Below, piece by piece: positions 28,101 to 37,400 of a DNA stretch of 64,000 nucleotides. The translations under genes and the position numbers were made by a program. Under the pieces are notes generated by a model, which made no database searches, was not told where the DNA came from, and was given only the letters and a program-made list of their open reading frames with translations. How positions within the stretch are numbered: the stretch's first letter is position 1; every line of letters begins with the position of its first letter. Source of the DNA: Pseudobythopirellula maris (GTDB lineage Bacteria > Planctomycetota > Planctomycetia > Pirellulales > Lacipirellulaceae). The stretch is from positions 1,638,489 to 1,702,488 of the forward strand of contig NZ_SJPQ01000001.1 in NCBI RefSeq assembly GCF_007859945.1. Reading direction: 5' to 3'.

Positions 28101-28371
28101 GCGCGTTGGTTGGCAAGCTGAGGTACTGCACCTCGCTCGCGTCGCCGCTGTCGGCGCCGTTGTTGTAGAGCACCGCTTGGCCGTTGATCACGCCAACGCC
28201 GTTCTCGAGCGTCATGTCGGCCGAGCCGACCAAGTCGTCGCCCGTGCCGTCGTTGAACGTGTACCAGTGGGTAAGGCTGAGCACGCGGCGCGGCTCGAGC
28301 GTCTCGACATGCAGACGACGCCCTGCGGCATGAGAACGCCGGGCGGAGCGGGAGTGCTTGCGTAGCGGCAT
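25174..28371 (-). CDS. LEPR-XLL rhamnogalacturonan lyase (PL11) with LamG and dockerin-like domains
   Basis: 1065 residues: basic N-terminus with ETLEPRRVLSL (LEPR-XLL), a LamG/concanavalin-like domain (about 33-255) starting HWYTFNDGTGDDLVG, a PL11 propeller (about 265-895) ending LHDSMYRQSIAAQNSAYNQ, one canonical and one weaker dockerin-like EF-hand (DYNGNGVVDGADF, DHNGIVEMADY), and an acidic tail containing LAFALLVVE and DSLLLLA. It is a tandem paralogue of the following gene from the lyase domain onward but with a different N-terminal module. It is the first gene of the minus-strand operon and is divergent from the DUF1559 gene. Confidence 0.9.
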   Translation of the reverse strand: MPLRKHSRSARRSHAAGRRLHVETLEPRRVLSLTHWYTFNDGTGDDLVGSADMTLENGVGVINGQAVLYNNGADSGDASEVQYLSLPTNALPASGSFTVEVWFTTAINDSSTTWSRVFDFGSQNGSNGDSYFFFTANSGGSDSRLALSTGGGGSGERAATWGTETADGQQHVVAGVVDDATNTLRLYVDGVERGATSLAGADIGSITQSVAYFGRSLWNNDPGFFGLIDEVRLYDEAVGSSELAANAAEGPVAYEAAPFEQVVTPRQLERLDRGVVAVRPSGGAAYVGWRMLGDDPADVAFNLYRSENGAPAVKLNAAPLTQTTDFQDSTANLNADNTYFVRAVVDGVEQEDSASYTLGANATIEQHLTIPLQIPAGGTTPDGSYTYSANDASVGDLDGDGQYEVILKWDPSNAKDNAHAGYTGNVYIDAYTLEGELLWRIDLGHNIRAGAHYTQPIVYDLDGDGRSEIVLKTAPGTIDGLGNAVLMGADQVTDDYRNSSGYILTGPEYYTVFDGLTGEELDTIAFDPVRGDVAEWGDGYGNRVDRFTAGVGYFDGTSPSVVIGRGYYGPQSGRQARNEVAAYDYRDGQLTQRWIFKADTLGNRGSNGEYIGEGAHSLTIGDADNDGFDEVVYGAAVIDHDGTGLYATELGHGDALHLSDMDPSRPGLEVFMVHESSNAFQSQGRNAGGELRDAATGELIFQIPSAVDSDVGRGVAADIDPNHEGYEFWGTTNEGTRYIYNVSGLALYEYGNVSVNFAVWWDGDLSRELLDGTTISDWMNPGRSNYVAYDKSGINSTAGLSSNNGTKSTPALSADILGDWREEVIWRRSDSSALEIWTTTIAADSRLTTLMHDSMYRQSIAAQNSAYNQPPHPSFWIGEGMETPPQPLLFFGGELTGDYNGNGVVDGADFTVWRDSLGSETDLRADGDHNGIVEMADYDLWVERFGDVAAAPAEFTTTPSAAQAIDGASSDAASGDLAFALLVVEDDPPADSSLDAIEAATVVADDSLLLLASRSLDSEADAEHAALSDEAIGAGESAANAYAADDASDMIFGQWRRGLRALRTF

Positions 28372-29328
28372 AAAAGAGACGCCCCAGAGAACCTGAAGAG
28401 CAGCGGGGGATATTAGCTAAGCGGCGCCGAATGGGCCGGGTGTTCCAGCCTATTACCTTAACCAGAATTATGCTTCTTCGCGACGCGTTGGGCCTGCCGC
28501 CAGGGAAGAAAACAGGCGTCATGCGGCATTCCGCGGCTATTGTTCGCACCACACACGAACGAGAAGACCGAACTAAACGTTCGGATGCCGGGCATCGCTC
28601 GAACACGATCGAGGTCAACGGACTATCGAGCGGACCTTGCTCTCTACGGAGCGGGCTCTCTACGAAATCGGGCGTCGTGCGAGGCGAGGGCAACGCGGCA
28701 CTCCACCCGATATTTTGCCGTAGGTCCTGCCGAGCCAAGCCGAGACTTTGGTCAGGTGACGGAGAGTGAATAAGCACACGTTACGTGCCATTTTGAGCGC
28801 CCAGAATCCAGACGAAGCGACGAGGGCTTGTTAGTCCAAGACCTACGTAGGCAGCTATCAGTTAGTCGAGATATGGCCAATGATTCATCGGCAAAGACAA
28901 GAGAAGAACGATATGCCACTCGTTAGATAGCTATTGATATGCGTGCCTACAGCAGGTGACAGAATGTCGCAAAAAGTTACCTGTTTCACGCATACTAAGT
29001 TTTTGCGACGGTTTGGCGGTACCATCGAAAGGTCTTTTTGCTACGGTATATCTAAACGCTTGATAGTTGTTTACTCATCCACCGCTCTTCGCCAGCCCCC
29101 TTTTCTGCTGGTCGAGCTTTGCCCGGTCTCTCGGCGGCTGAGCCGCCGAGCGCCACAGACTATCGCCACCGCGATCTGATTTCACTTATAGCCTCGCGCT
29201 CCGCTCCGCAGGAGCGCGTGCGTTGCGAAACCGCATGCGACGCGTCGTTGAGGCGCCCAGCCTTTGTTTTCCTAGCTGCTGTCGACTCTTCCTCTTCTAT
29301 TCGGTTTATCTACCTGGAGGTCGTTTTC
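28372..29328. other. Divergent intergenic region with AT-richer core
   Basis: Almost 960 bases separate the PL11 operon from the DUF1559 gene. No gene is seen; the frames on either strand lack ribosome-binding sites and family motifs. Composition becomes visibly richer in A and T from about 28780 to 29090, as would suit divergent promoters, but no confident -35/-10 pair was identified. Confidence 0.5.
29316..29320 (+). promoter_or_regulatory. Shine-Dalgarno GGAGG fixing the DUF1559 start
   Basis: GGAGG sits 8 bases before ATG 29329 and rules out the longer upstream extension of the same frame. Confidence 0.75.
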
Positions 29329-30435
29329 ATGCGCCCCTGGCTCTCCTGCGACTCGCATCGTAAACCCCAGCAGCCTATCCGCCGTGTTGGCTTTACGCTC
29401 GTCGAACTACTCGTCGTGATCGCCATCATCGGCATCCTGGTCGCGCTGCTGCTGCCGGCGGTGCAGTCGGCGCGTGAGTCAGCACGGCGAACGATGTGCA
29501 TCAACCAGATCCGGCAGATCGTGCTGTCGACGCACAATTACCACGACACCAAGAGCAGCATGCCGCCCCACGGCGACAAACCTTCTCAGCTCAGCGCTCA
29601 CACCAGGTTGCTCCCTTACATGGAAGAGCCCAACCTGCTCAATCTGGTCGACCAGACGAAGCGTTGGCGCGACCCGGTCAACCGGACAGCGTTGGAGAAC
29701 ACGCCGCTGAACTTCTTGCGATGCCCCAGCGGCGAACCCGCCAGCACGCAGTTTTTCGCCATCAACGGCCGTGACTTTGGAGAACAAACCACGTTCCAAG
29801 GCACGGTCGACAGCAGCGCCCCGAGCCACTACGTCGGCATCATGGGCGCCCGGCCGGGCGACCCCTGGCCCTGCCCGGGGGCCTCGTCCGGAACCGGCGG
29901 CGGTTTCGGCGGGGGCAGCGCGCTCGAATGGCCCGAGACCGAGTACTCGCAGCACGCCTGCACAACCGCCTCCCAGCTCCCATGTTCTGGCGACGGCTGC
30001 TCGGGTGGGGCCGGCAAGAACGGCGTGATCTTCCCCGACAGCTCGATCGATTTTGGCGACATCACGGACGGCACCTCGCACACGATGATTTTTGGCGAGC
30101 TCTCCTGGAAAGTCGACTACCGTGTCGCAGGCGACGGCGGTTCGGCGCCGTTCGAGCCGTGGCTAGTGGGCAGCACGAGCATCGACAGCTCCTCGGGTTG
30201 GGTGCACAACGCAAAGAACATCCGCTACGGCATCCACGAGCGGGTTTACTTCAACGAGGCTAAAGAACAAGTCAGCCATCTGACCGACGTGAGCCTCGGC
30301 AGCAACCACCCGGGCGGCACGAACATCGGCATGTGCGACGGCTCGGCCTTCTTTATCCGAGAGAATGTCGATTTCTCCGTGTTGCAGGCCCTCGCCAGCC
30401 GCGGTGTGGGCGAGGTTTTTGAGAACCCTTACTGA
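29329..30435 (+). CDS. DUF1559 protein with type IV pilin-like N-terminus
   Basis: 368 residues. The prepilin leader ends at Gly21 with [25 protein letters not shown] after it, so cleavage by a prepilin peptidase is expected. The DUF1559 body follows ([25 protein letters not shown]) and the C-terminal H-X9-DG motif is seen as [19 protein letters not shown]1559 proteins are present in very large numbers in planctomycetes and may form pseudopilus-like structures; individual roles are unknown. The start is fixed by GGAGG. A strong terminator follows 29 bases after the stop, so the gene is transcribed alone. Confidence 0.95.
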   Translation: MRPWLSCDSHRKPQQPIRRVGFTLVELLVVIAIIGILVALLLPAVQSARESARRTMCINQIRQIVLSTHNYHDTKSSMPPHGDKPSQLSAHTRLLPYMEEPNLLNLVDQTKRWRDPVNRTALENTPLNFLRCPSGEPASTQFFAINGRDFGEQTTFQGTVDSSAPSHYVGIMGARPGDPWPCPGASSGTGGGFGGGSALEWPETEYSQHACTTASQLPCSGDGCSGGAGKNGVIFPDSSIDFGDITDGTSHTMIFGELSWKVDYRVAGDGGSAPFEPWLVGSTSIDSSSGWVHNAKNIRYGIHERVYFNEAKEQVSHLTDVSLGSNHPGGTNIGMCDGSAFFIRENVDFSVLQALASRGVGEVFENPY

Positions 30436-30464
30436 GGCTTATCCCTCAAGAGATCTACAAACAC

Positions 30465-30501
30465 ACGGGGCGGCGGAACAAGGTCCGCCGCCCCGTTTCT
30501 T
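30465..30501 (+). terminator. Terminator of the DUF1559 gene
   Basis: A perfect 13-bp stem (ACGGGGCGGCGGA / TCCGCCGCCCCGT) with a 6-base loop is followed by TTTCTT, 29 bases after the stop. Confidence 0.92.
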
Positions 30502-30665
30502 ATGCGCAGACCGCACGACGGACACAGAGACCTCGGATAGAAACGCAGCGCAGTCCGGACATCACCGACCGTCGGGCAACCGGTCCACCGGCAGCCGTCC
30601 AACGCACTGACAGCCGGCCGCTGCGAAAGCCGACGCCCAGAAGCGGCGTGGCTAAAAAAAGAGAG

Positions 30666-30738
<73 letters not shown>

Positions 30739-31017
30739 GGCGTGGATTGCGTTGCTTGGCGGGGGGCGGCCATTGGCCTGGGGCCCGGCGGCAACGCGAA
30801 TCCCTAAGCTTATCGTCTCGCGGCCGTTCTGCAAGGGCCGCACGACCCGCGTATTCCGGCGAATCGTGCGCTAGGGGACGTCCCGGAGCGGGGCTGGCGA
30901 TTGGGCAGCGACGGGGGCCGGCGTGGGCGGGCTAACTTTTCACGGGAGTCGCGCCAGCGCCGCCTCCCCCAGCCCTGTTGCATAACGCCGTCCGATCCCC
31001 CCGCCCGAACGACGACC
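30739..31017. other. Spacer between tRNA and LamG gene
   Basis: About 280 bases with no recognised element. The downstream frame is open from 30901, so some of this could be coding if the upstream TTG 30901 is used, but the residues encoded do not look like a signal peptide. Confidence 0.4.
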
Positions 31018-33642
31018 TTGATCGCTCGCCCCCCTTCCTGGCTCGTCCTGTCGATTCTCCTGCTCGCGACGCCTTGCGGCGCCGTGGCTCAGGAGCTGCT
31101 GTTCGTGCGCACTAGCTCGGGTTCGTACAGCGCTCAAGAGCAGTCGCGGGTGACGCAGTTCGAGAACTGGGGCTACACGGTCACGCCGATCCACGACGAG
31201 GCTTCGCAAGCGAGTTTCGACACCGCCTTCGCTTCGGCAAACGTGGTCTACATCTCCTCTACGGCCAACGAGAATCAGGTCAGCGGCAAGTGCAAGAGCG
31301 CCACGGTGGGAGTCGTGTGTGAGCAGCGGTACATCGACAAACTCATGGGGTTCTCGACAAACCAAGGCTGGAACAGCAATTTCACATCGACAACGATCCT
31401 CGACAACACACACCCGGTGACCGCCGGCTTGGCGACCGGCGCCGTGACGATCGTCAGCTCGAGCCAGCCGCTAACGATGATGAACAGCACCGTAGCCGGA
31501 GGCATGACGATCCTGTCGAGGAACCCGAGCTACGGCAACGGCAATATGCTCGGCGTGATGGAGGCGGGCGCCTCGCTCGGCGGCGGCGGCGTGGCGGCGG
31601 GTCGGCGCGTTCGGTTGCCGTGGGGCAGCGGGAGCTTCGATTGGTCGGCGCTCAACGCCAACGGCCTGCTGATCGCCCGCCAGGCGCTAGAGTGGGCCGT
31701 CAGCGAGAGGCTCCTCGCTCACTGGACGTTCGACGAAGGTAGTGGCGTGACGATCGCCGATTCGTCCGGCAATGGCGAGGACGCCGCCTTCGCCACGGGG
31801 ACCCCTGCGTGGGTTTCTGGGGTGCGGGGCAACGCCCTGCAATTCAACGGCTCGAACGACGCGGAGACCGACAGCACGTTCGACCCGCCTCCGATCGGTT
31901 CGGTGGCGTTCTGGTTCCGCTGCAACGCGGACCCGGCGAGCGTCCAGCGTCTCTTCGGCCTCGGCGACGACTGGGAGGTGATCCTGCTGTCGGGCGGCGC
32001 TCTCTACTGCAATCTATCAAACAACTCGACCGGCGACTTTAGGACCGCCGACGGCGTCGCCACGGCCGGCAAGTGGCGTCACGTCGTGGCGATCTACAAC
32101 TCGACGGGCGACACGTACAAGCTGTATCTCGACGGCGAGCTGGTTTCGAGCGGGTCGGTTTCGATGTCCGACCAGGGTGCGGCGACCCTCTCGTTCGGCG
32201 TCCGAACGGGCACCACCAACCGATTCGACGGCGCGCTCGACGACATCCGGGTCTACAACTACGAGCTCTCGGAGCCGGAGATCGCCGAGGTCTACGGGCT
32301 GGTGGGCCATTGGAAGCTGGACGAGTCGGCCGGGACCACGGCCGCCGACTCCTCGCTGTCCAGCGCGGACGGGACCTACACCGGCGGCATGGACCTGGCT
32401 GCCGAGGGCCCCTACCCCGGCGAGGGGGAGATCGCCGCCGAATTCGATGGCTCGAACGATTACATCGCGTTGCCCAACCAGGAGATCGACTTTTCCGATG
32501 GGCTCACGATCGCCTTGTGGGCCCATCCCGAGGGGTCGGGGAACTGGCGGCGATTCGTTGGCCTCGGCAACGGCCCCTACGTCGACAACATCCTCTTTAC
32601 CCAGCGTGCTGGGACGACCGACCTCTTTTTCGAACTGCACGACGGGTCGCTAGGAAGCCGGAGCCTGACCGCCTCCGACGCGGTTCGCAAGGACGAGTGG
32701 GCGCACTACGTCGCAACGATTGACGGCAGCGGAGACGCGATCCTTTACCGGGACGCGGAGGCCATCGCTTCCGGCGTCACAGGCGTGCCCGCGAGCGTCC
32801 TCCGGACCAACAACAACATCGGCGAGAGCAACTGGTCCAGCGACGATTTCTATGAGGGGCGGATGGCCGACGTGCGGCTCTACAACCGCCCCCTATCGCA
32901 GGCCGAGGTATCCGACCTCTACGGGCTGATCGGCCGCTGGAAGCTCGAAGAGTCGAGCGGCTCGACGGCGGTCGACTCTTCCGGGATCGGCAACGACGGG
33001 ACTTACGTGAACGCCCCCACGCTTGGCGTGGGGGGGACCGGCGCCGCGTCGACCGGCACGGCGGTGCTGTTCGACGGCGTCGACCAGCACGTCACGATCC
33101 CGTATCACGAGATTTACGCGGCCAACGAATTCAGCGTCACCGCCTGGTTCCGCCGCGAGGGGTCTCTCTCAAGCGACCAAGGGGGTGTCATCGGAGCCCG
33201 CTACGGCAACGATCGTGGCTTCGATCTCAAGGTCGAGTCGGACCGCCTCCACAGCGATGTGGCGGGCGTGGGCGATTCGTTCGCTTCCACAGCGGCCGAC
33301 ATCGAGGAGGGCGACACCGGCACGAACGGCGTCGGCGGCCGCACGGCCTCGTACCGTTGGTACCACGTGGCGTACGTGGTCAACGCCGCTGACTTGGAAG
33401 CGGATCTCTACCTCAACGGCGACCTCAAGGAGACCGTGCCGCTTAGCGAACTGCCGCTGCTGATGAAGAGTGAACAAACACTGCGTATCGGCCACACCGG
33501 ATACGGCGAAGAGTACTTCCTGGGAAGGCTGAGCGACGTGCGGCTTTACAGCCGTCGGCTTGGCCCCGAGGAGATCGAGGCCCAGTACTCAGGCGGCAAG
33601 ACACCCGGTGTGCGGATCACGCGTTGGATCGAGGTTCGCTGA
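31018..33642 (+). CDS. Secreted protein with ThuA-like N-domain and three LamG domains
   Basis: About 874 residues. A Sec signal (SWLVLSILLLATPCGAVA) precedes a roughly 210-residue alpha/beta domain (ELLFVRTSSGSYSAQEQ...) that resembles class I amidotransferase/ThuA-like folds by its DNTHPVTAGL and ALEWAV elements (weak inference). Three LamG/concanavalin-like repeats follow, each starting with a variant of LxxHWKLDESxGTTAxDSS and ending in DVRLYNRxLSxxEV. Such domains bind glycans or proteins. No PEP-CTERM or dockerin is present, and the end is RITRWIEVR. TTG 31018 is chosen because it directly precedes the signal peptide; TTG 30901 is possible. No Shine-Dalgarno decides. Confidence 0.8.
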   Translation: MIARPPSWLVLSILLLATPCGAVAQELLFVRTSSGSYSAQEQSRVTQFENWGYTVTPIHDEASQASFDTAFASANVVYISSTANENQVSGKCKSATVGVVCEQRYIDKLMGFSTNQGWNSNFTSTTILDNTHPVTAGLATGAVTIVSSSQPLTMMNSTVAGGMTILSRNPSYGNGNMLGVMEAGASLGGGGVAAGRRVRLPWGSGSFDWSALNANGLLIARQALEWAVSERLLAHWTFDEGSGVTIADSSGNGEDAAFATGTPAWVSGVRGNALQFNGSNDAETDSTFDPPPIGSVAFWFRCNADPASVQRLFGLGDDWEVILLSGGALYCNLSNNSTGDFRTADGVATAGKWRHVVAIYNSTGDTYKLYLDGELVSSGSVSMSDQGAATLSFGVRTGTTNRFDGALDDIRVYNYELSEPEIAEVYGLVGHWKLDESAGTTAADSSLSSADGTYTGGMDLAAEGPYPGEGEIAAEFDGSNDYIALPNQEIDFSDGLTIALWAHPEGSGNWRRFVGLGNGPYVDNILFTQRAGTTDLFFELHDGSLGSRSLTASDAVRKDEWAHYVATIDGSGDAILYRDAEAIASGVTGVPASVLRTNNNIGESNWSSDDFYEGRMADVRLYNRPLSQAEVSDLYGLIGRWKLEESSGSTAVDSSGIGNDGTYVNAPTLGVGGTGAASTGTAVLFDGVDQHVTIPYHEIYAANEFSVTAWFRREGSLSSDQGGVIGARYGNDRGFDLKVESDRLHSDVAGVGDSFASTAADIEEGDTGTNGVGGRTASYRWYHVAYVVNAADLEADLYLNGDLKETVPLSELPLLMKSEQTLRIGHTGYGEEYFLGRLSDVRLYSRRLGPEEIEAQYSGGKTPGVRITRWIEVR

Positions 33643-34437
33643 GCAAGGGCTATGCGCACGCTGCGTTGACGCGGGAGTCGTCTAAGCGACGCCTCCTGCC
33701 GCCCTGCCCCCTTTGCCGTGGGCCATGCACGCTCTCTCTGCACGCCTCTTTCTGCACTGCCGTCACTGAGCAAGGCGGCTCCGCCATTCGAGCCGCCAGA
33801 ACGGGGTAAGTGGCACAGCCACATTGCGCGGCTACCGCTCAGCTTGAGCACCTCGGCGCGAGCTAATCCTCAAAACGGAGTCCGAATTGAGACACTCACG
33901 CTCATGAGTGGTCAGATGGATCAGCAGGTTACTGCACATCGCGTATAGCTTTTCGGCAAAGCCTTCTATACAGCATTGAGCCTGCAATAACCAAGTTGAT
34001 TACTGCACTTTTCGACTGAAAAAAGTCAGCAGCAGCCTCGGCAGAATTGCGATAAAGTTTAGCAATTCATCCTTGATTCCTTGCTAGAATAACCTGATCA
34101 GTTAATATAAGCGGCAGTTAGGACACTTCGTTTTGAGCGATCCGCTCAATCGATTTGCCCTGAGAGACGATCGGTTTTTCTGCCTAAGCTCCGTGCATCG
34201 AGCTCTCGTTCAGGCCTCCCCCGAGTCGCCTGAACTGGGAGACCGGACAGCGGCGATGGGTGCAGCCGTTCGGTCGCTACTTTTCTACTCGGCTTTTCAC
34301 ACATACCGTCGGCGGCCGTTGTGGCCACGATTTTTCGCTATCAGGCTATTCAGCTCTTTGGCAGTTACGCGCGATCGACTCATCCAGCGCGTCGAAGGCC
34401 CAGGACAAGCGGACCCTTACAGCAGGAATTCACTTCC
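33643..34437. other. Intergenic region upstream of the autotransporter-repeat gene
   Basis: About 795 bases without a convincing gene. The stretch around 33880-34130 is clearly richer in A and T than the flanks and contains the only promoter-like match noted here (34081-34108). Frames through the 3' part are shadows of the next gene or unsupported. Confidence 0.5.
34081..34108 (+). promoter_or_regulatory. Possible sigma-70-like promoter
   Basis: TTGCTA, a 16-base spacer and TAATAT lie in the AT-rich segment, 330 bases before the start of the PEP-CTERM gene. This is a visual match only; the leader would be long. Confidence 0.25.
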
Positions 34438-37400
34438 ATGGATCGCATCGCATCTCGTCTCGGTTTGTTCTTGCTGGGCGCCGCCATCGCGGCCACGCCA
34501 GCAGCTCTGCTCGCCCAGAACGGCACTTGGGACGGAGGCACCTTGGGCGTTTGGAGCAACTCGGGCGACTGGCAAGGGGGAACCATCGCCAACGGCGCCG
34601 GCAACACCGCTTCCTTCACCGCGACAGACGTCGACACGGTCGAGATGTTCAACTCGTTCGGCGACACCTTCTTCCGCAACGGCGTCGACCTCAACTCGAG
34701 CCGCACACTCGGGCATCTCGTTTTCTCGGACTCCAACCCCGCGACCGGCGGCGGTTACGAAGTCTTCACCTCGACCCCGAACAGCACTTTCTCTGGCACC
34801 ACGCTCACGCTTAGTGATGGTGCTTCTTCGCCTACGATCACGGTGAACCCTTTGGGGCCGTTCGACACCTCCACTTTATCGGGCGCGACGCCCACGATCG
34901 TCGACGACGTGATCTTCCGGCCTTACCTGTCGGGCACGAACGGCTTTACCAAGCTCGGCGGTGGTGTCCTGACCCTAGCGGGCGAGGCCGACGGCGCGAA
35001 CTCGGTGGGCAACAACCTGAAGGGCGTGGTTGAGATCGCCGAGGGTACGCTCCGCATCGCCGAGACCTTCAGCTACTACGACTTCACCAACCTAGTGGAG
35101 CCCGCCGCCCAATCGATCGACGCCTTCAATCTGCAGGACGGCGGCACGCTGGACCTTGGCAACAACGTGTTCGCCAGCCGCGTCACCTCGTCCCCCGGCG
35201 CCACGGTCAACGTGGTCGGCGGAACCGGCTCAGTGATCAACAACTTCTCCCCCGCCGCAGGCACCACGCTGAACTTGCACGTCGAGAATCGCGGCGACGG
35301 CGACTCCGAATTCACCGCCGACACCTTCACCGCCCAGGGCGATTGGGCGCCCGATGAGACCGGCGGGTTCGATACGATCAACCTCTCCGGCGTAGCGGGC
35401 GACATGGGCGAGACCACGATTTTCCGCGTACGTCCCAACGTCAACTCCAACGCCTTTTTCATGGACAGCTTCGCCCAGACGGTGATCAATCTCGATACGA
35501 TCACCACGATCGTGCGGACCAACTCTTTCGGCAACGACTTTCCCATCGGCGAGGTGCATGGCCAAGCGAGCTCGAACATCTCGGGCGGCGTGGCCATCGG
35601 CGGCGTGGCTCGCTACCACATCGGCGGCCTGAACACCGACTCCACCCACGCCGGCCGCATCACTTCGGGCACCGGCGGCCTCGACCTGTACAAGGAAGGA
35701 ACCGGAACGCTGACGCTCTCCGGATCCCTTGAGTACCGCCCCGTTAACAACGAAGAGGGAACGCCTCCAGACCGGGGCCAGGCGGTGCAGCCAGACCGCC
35801 GCGGCGGCATCACCACCGTGGTCGCCGGCACACTGGCCCTCACCGGCGACGCGCAGTTGCCCGCCGGACGTAACGACGTCGGCACTTCTACGAACCTGGG
35901 TCTACTCTACTCGACGGTCGATATCCAAGCCGGCGCCACGCTCGACGTGTCGGGCACAACCGGCAACTCGACCGCAGCCTTGCAGCAGGTCATCGGAGCC
36001 GGCACCATCGCCGGCAACTATGTGCACGGCGACGGTCGACTGGCGCCCGCCGACGACAACGTTGGCACCAGCGCCACGCTGACCCACATCGGCGGTGCGA
36101 TCAACTTCGCCAACAATCTCACGATCAACGGCGGCGAGATCCTCTACGACGTCGACACCTCCGTCGGCGGCACGAACGACTTGATCCAGGTGGCCGGATC
36201 GACCACCGTGGGCGGATCCGTGGAGGTCAACCCAACCTTCCTCGATTCGATCCCGACCAGCGGCCAGTACACGCTGCTCACCTCCGCAGGCGGCATCAGC
36301 GGCAGCCTCGCCGGCTGGAGTGTCGCCTGGCCCGGCCGCGGCGCCGACCCGGTTGTTACTCAGTCGGGCAACTCGCTCGTCTTCAACGCGATCCCGGTTT
36401 CCGGCGCCAACATCGTCTGGACCGGTTCGGTCAACAGCGATTGGGACGTCGAGACGACAAGCAACTTCACCAACGGTGGCAGCCCCGATCAGTTCTTCGA
36501 CGGCGACATCGTCACCTTTAATGGTGGCGGCCCCTCGACTGTCAACATCTCCGAAGACATCAAGCCGAGCGAGATTATCGTTTCCTCGGGCAGCTACACG
36601 TTCGAAGGCCCCGGCGCCATCACCGGTTTCGCGACGCTCACTAAGAACGGCGGCGGCACCCTGACGATCGCTCGCAACAACACATACAACGGCCCCACGG
36701 TCATCAACGGCGGCGTTGTCGATATCCAGGGCAATCTCGGCGCCCTCGGCACCGGCGCGATCACCCTCAACGGCGGCACGATCGTCACCAACGCCGCTCA
36801 GCTCGCCCCGATCACCAACTCGCAGCTGGTCGTCGTCGGCACGGGCAACTCGATCATTTTCAACGGTTTGCTGACAACGCCGCTCAACGACCCGGTAGCA
36901 ACCCCCTCGCTTGCCGGCGCCGGCGAGTTGCTTCTCACGACCGAAGAGGAGCCGGGCCGCATCGCCGACCTCGGCAACGACAGCACCGCGTTCACCGGCG
37001 TCTTATCGATCGCTCCCACCGGGCTGGCCACGACGTTCAACGTTCGCATCCCGGCCGGAGTTGGATTCGGCATGCCCAATGGCACGCTCGACCTCGCCGA
37101 CGGCGTCACGATGCTCAGCCGTCGCAACACGAGCGCGGTGACCGAGATCGGCGCCCTGACGGGCGAGGAGGGGTCAACCATCGGCGGCTGGGCCGGCGGC
37201 GGCACCGCCCCGACGGTCAACCTGCAACTCGGCGCCGCCAACGTTTCAGTCGCCACTTTCGAGGGCGCCGTGGTCGACAGCGGCTCGGAAGAGGCCCCTA
37301 TCCCGACCAACATCTTCAAGGTCGGTTCGGGCGTCCAGAACCTCTTCGGCGAGAACACCTTCACCGGCAACGTTACCGTAGAAGAGGGCACGCTCGCTTT

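Noticed and set aside
28934-29179. Small plus-strand frame in the divergent region
   Set aside because: No ribosome-binding site, no hydrophobic or domain pattern, AT-rich promoter-like context.
34133-34846. Plus-strand frame before and into the autotransporter-repeat gene
   Set aside because: The second half is a frame-shifted shadow of the real gene; the first half has no support.
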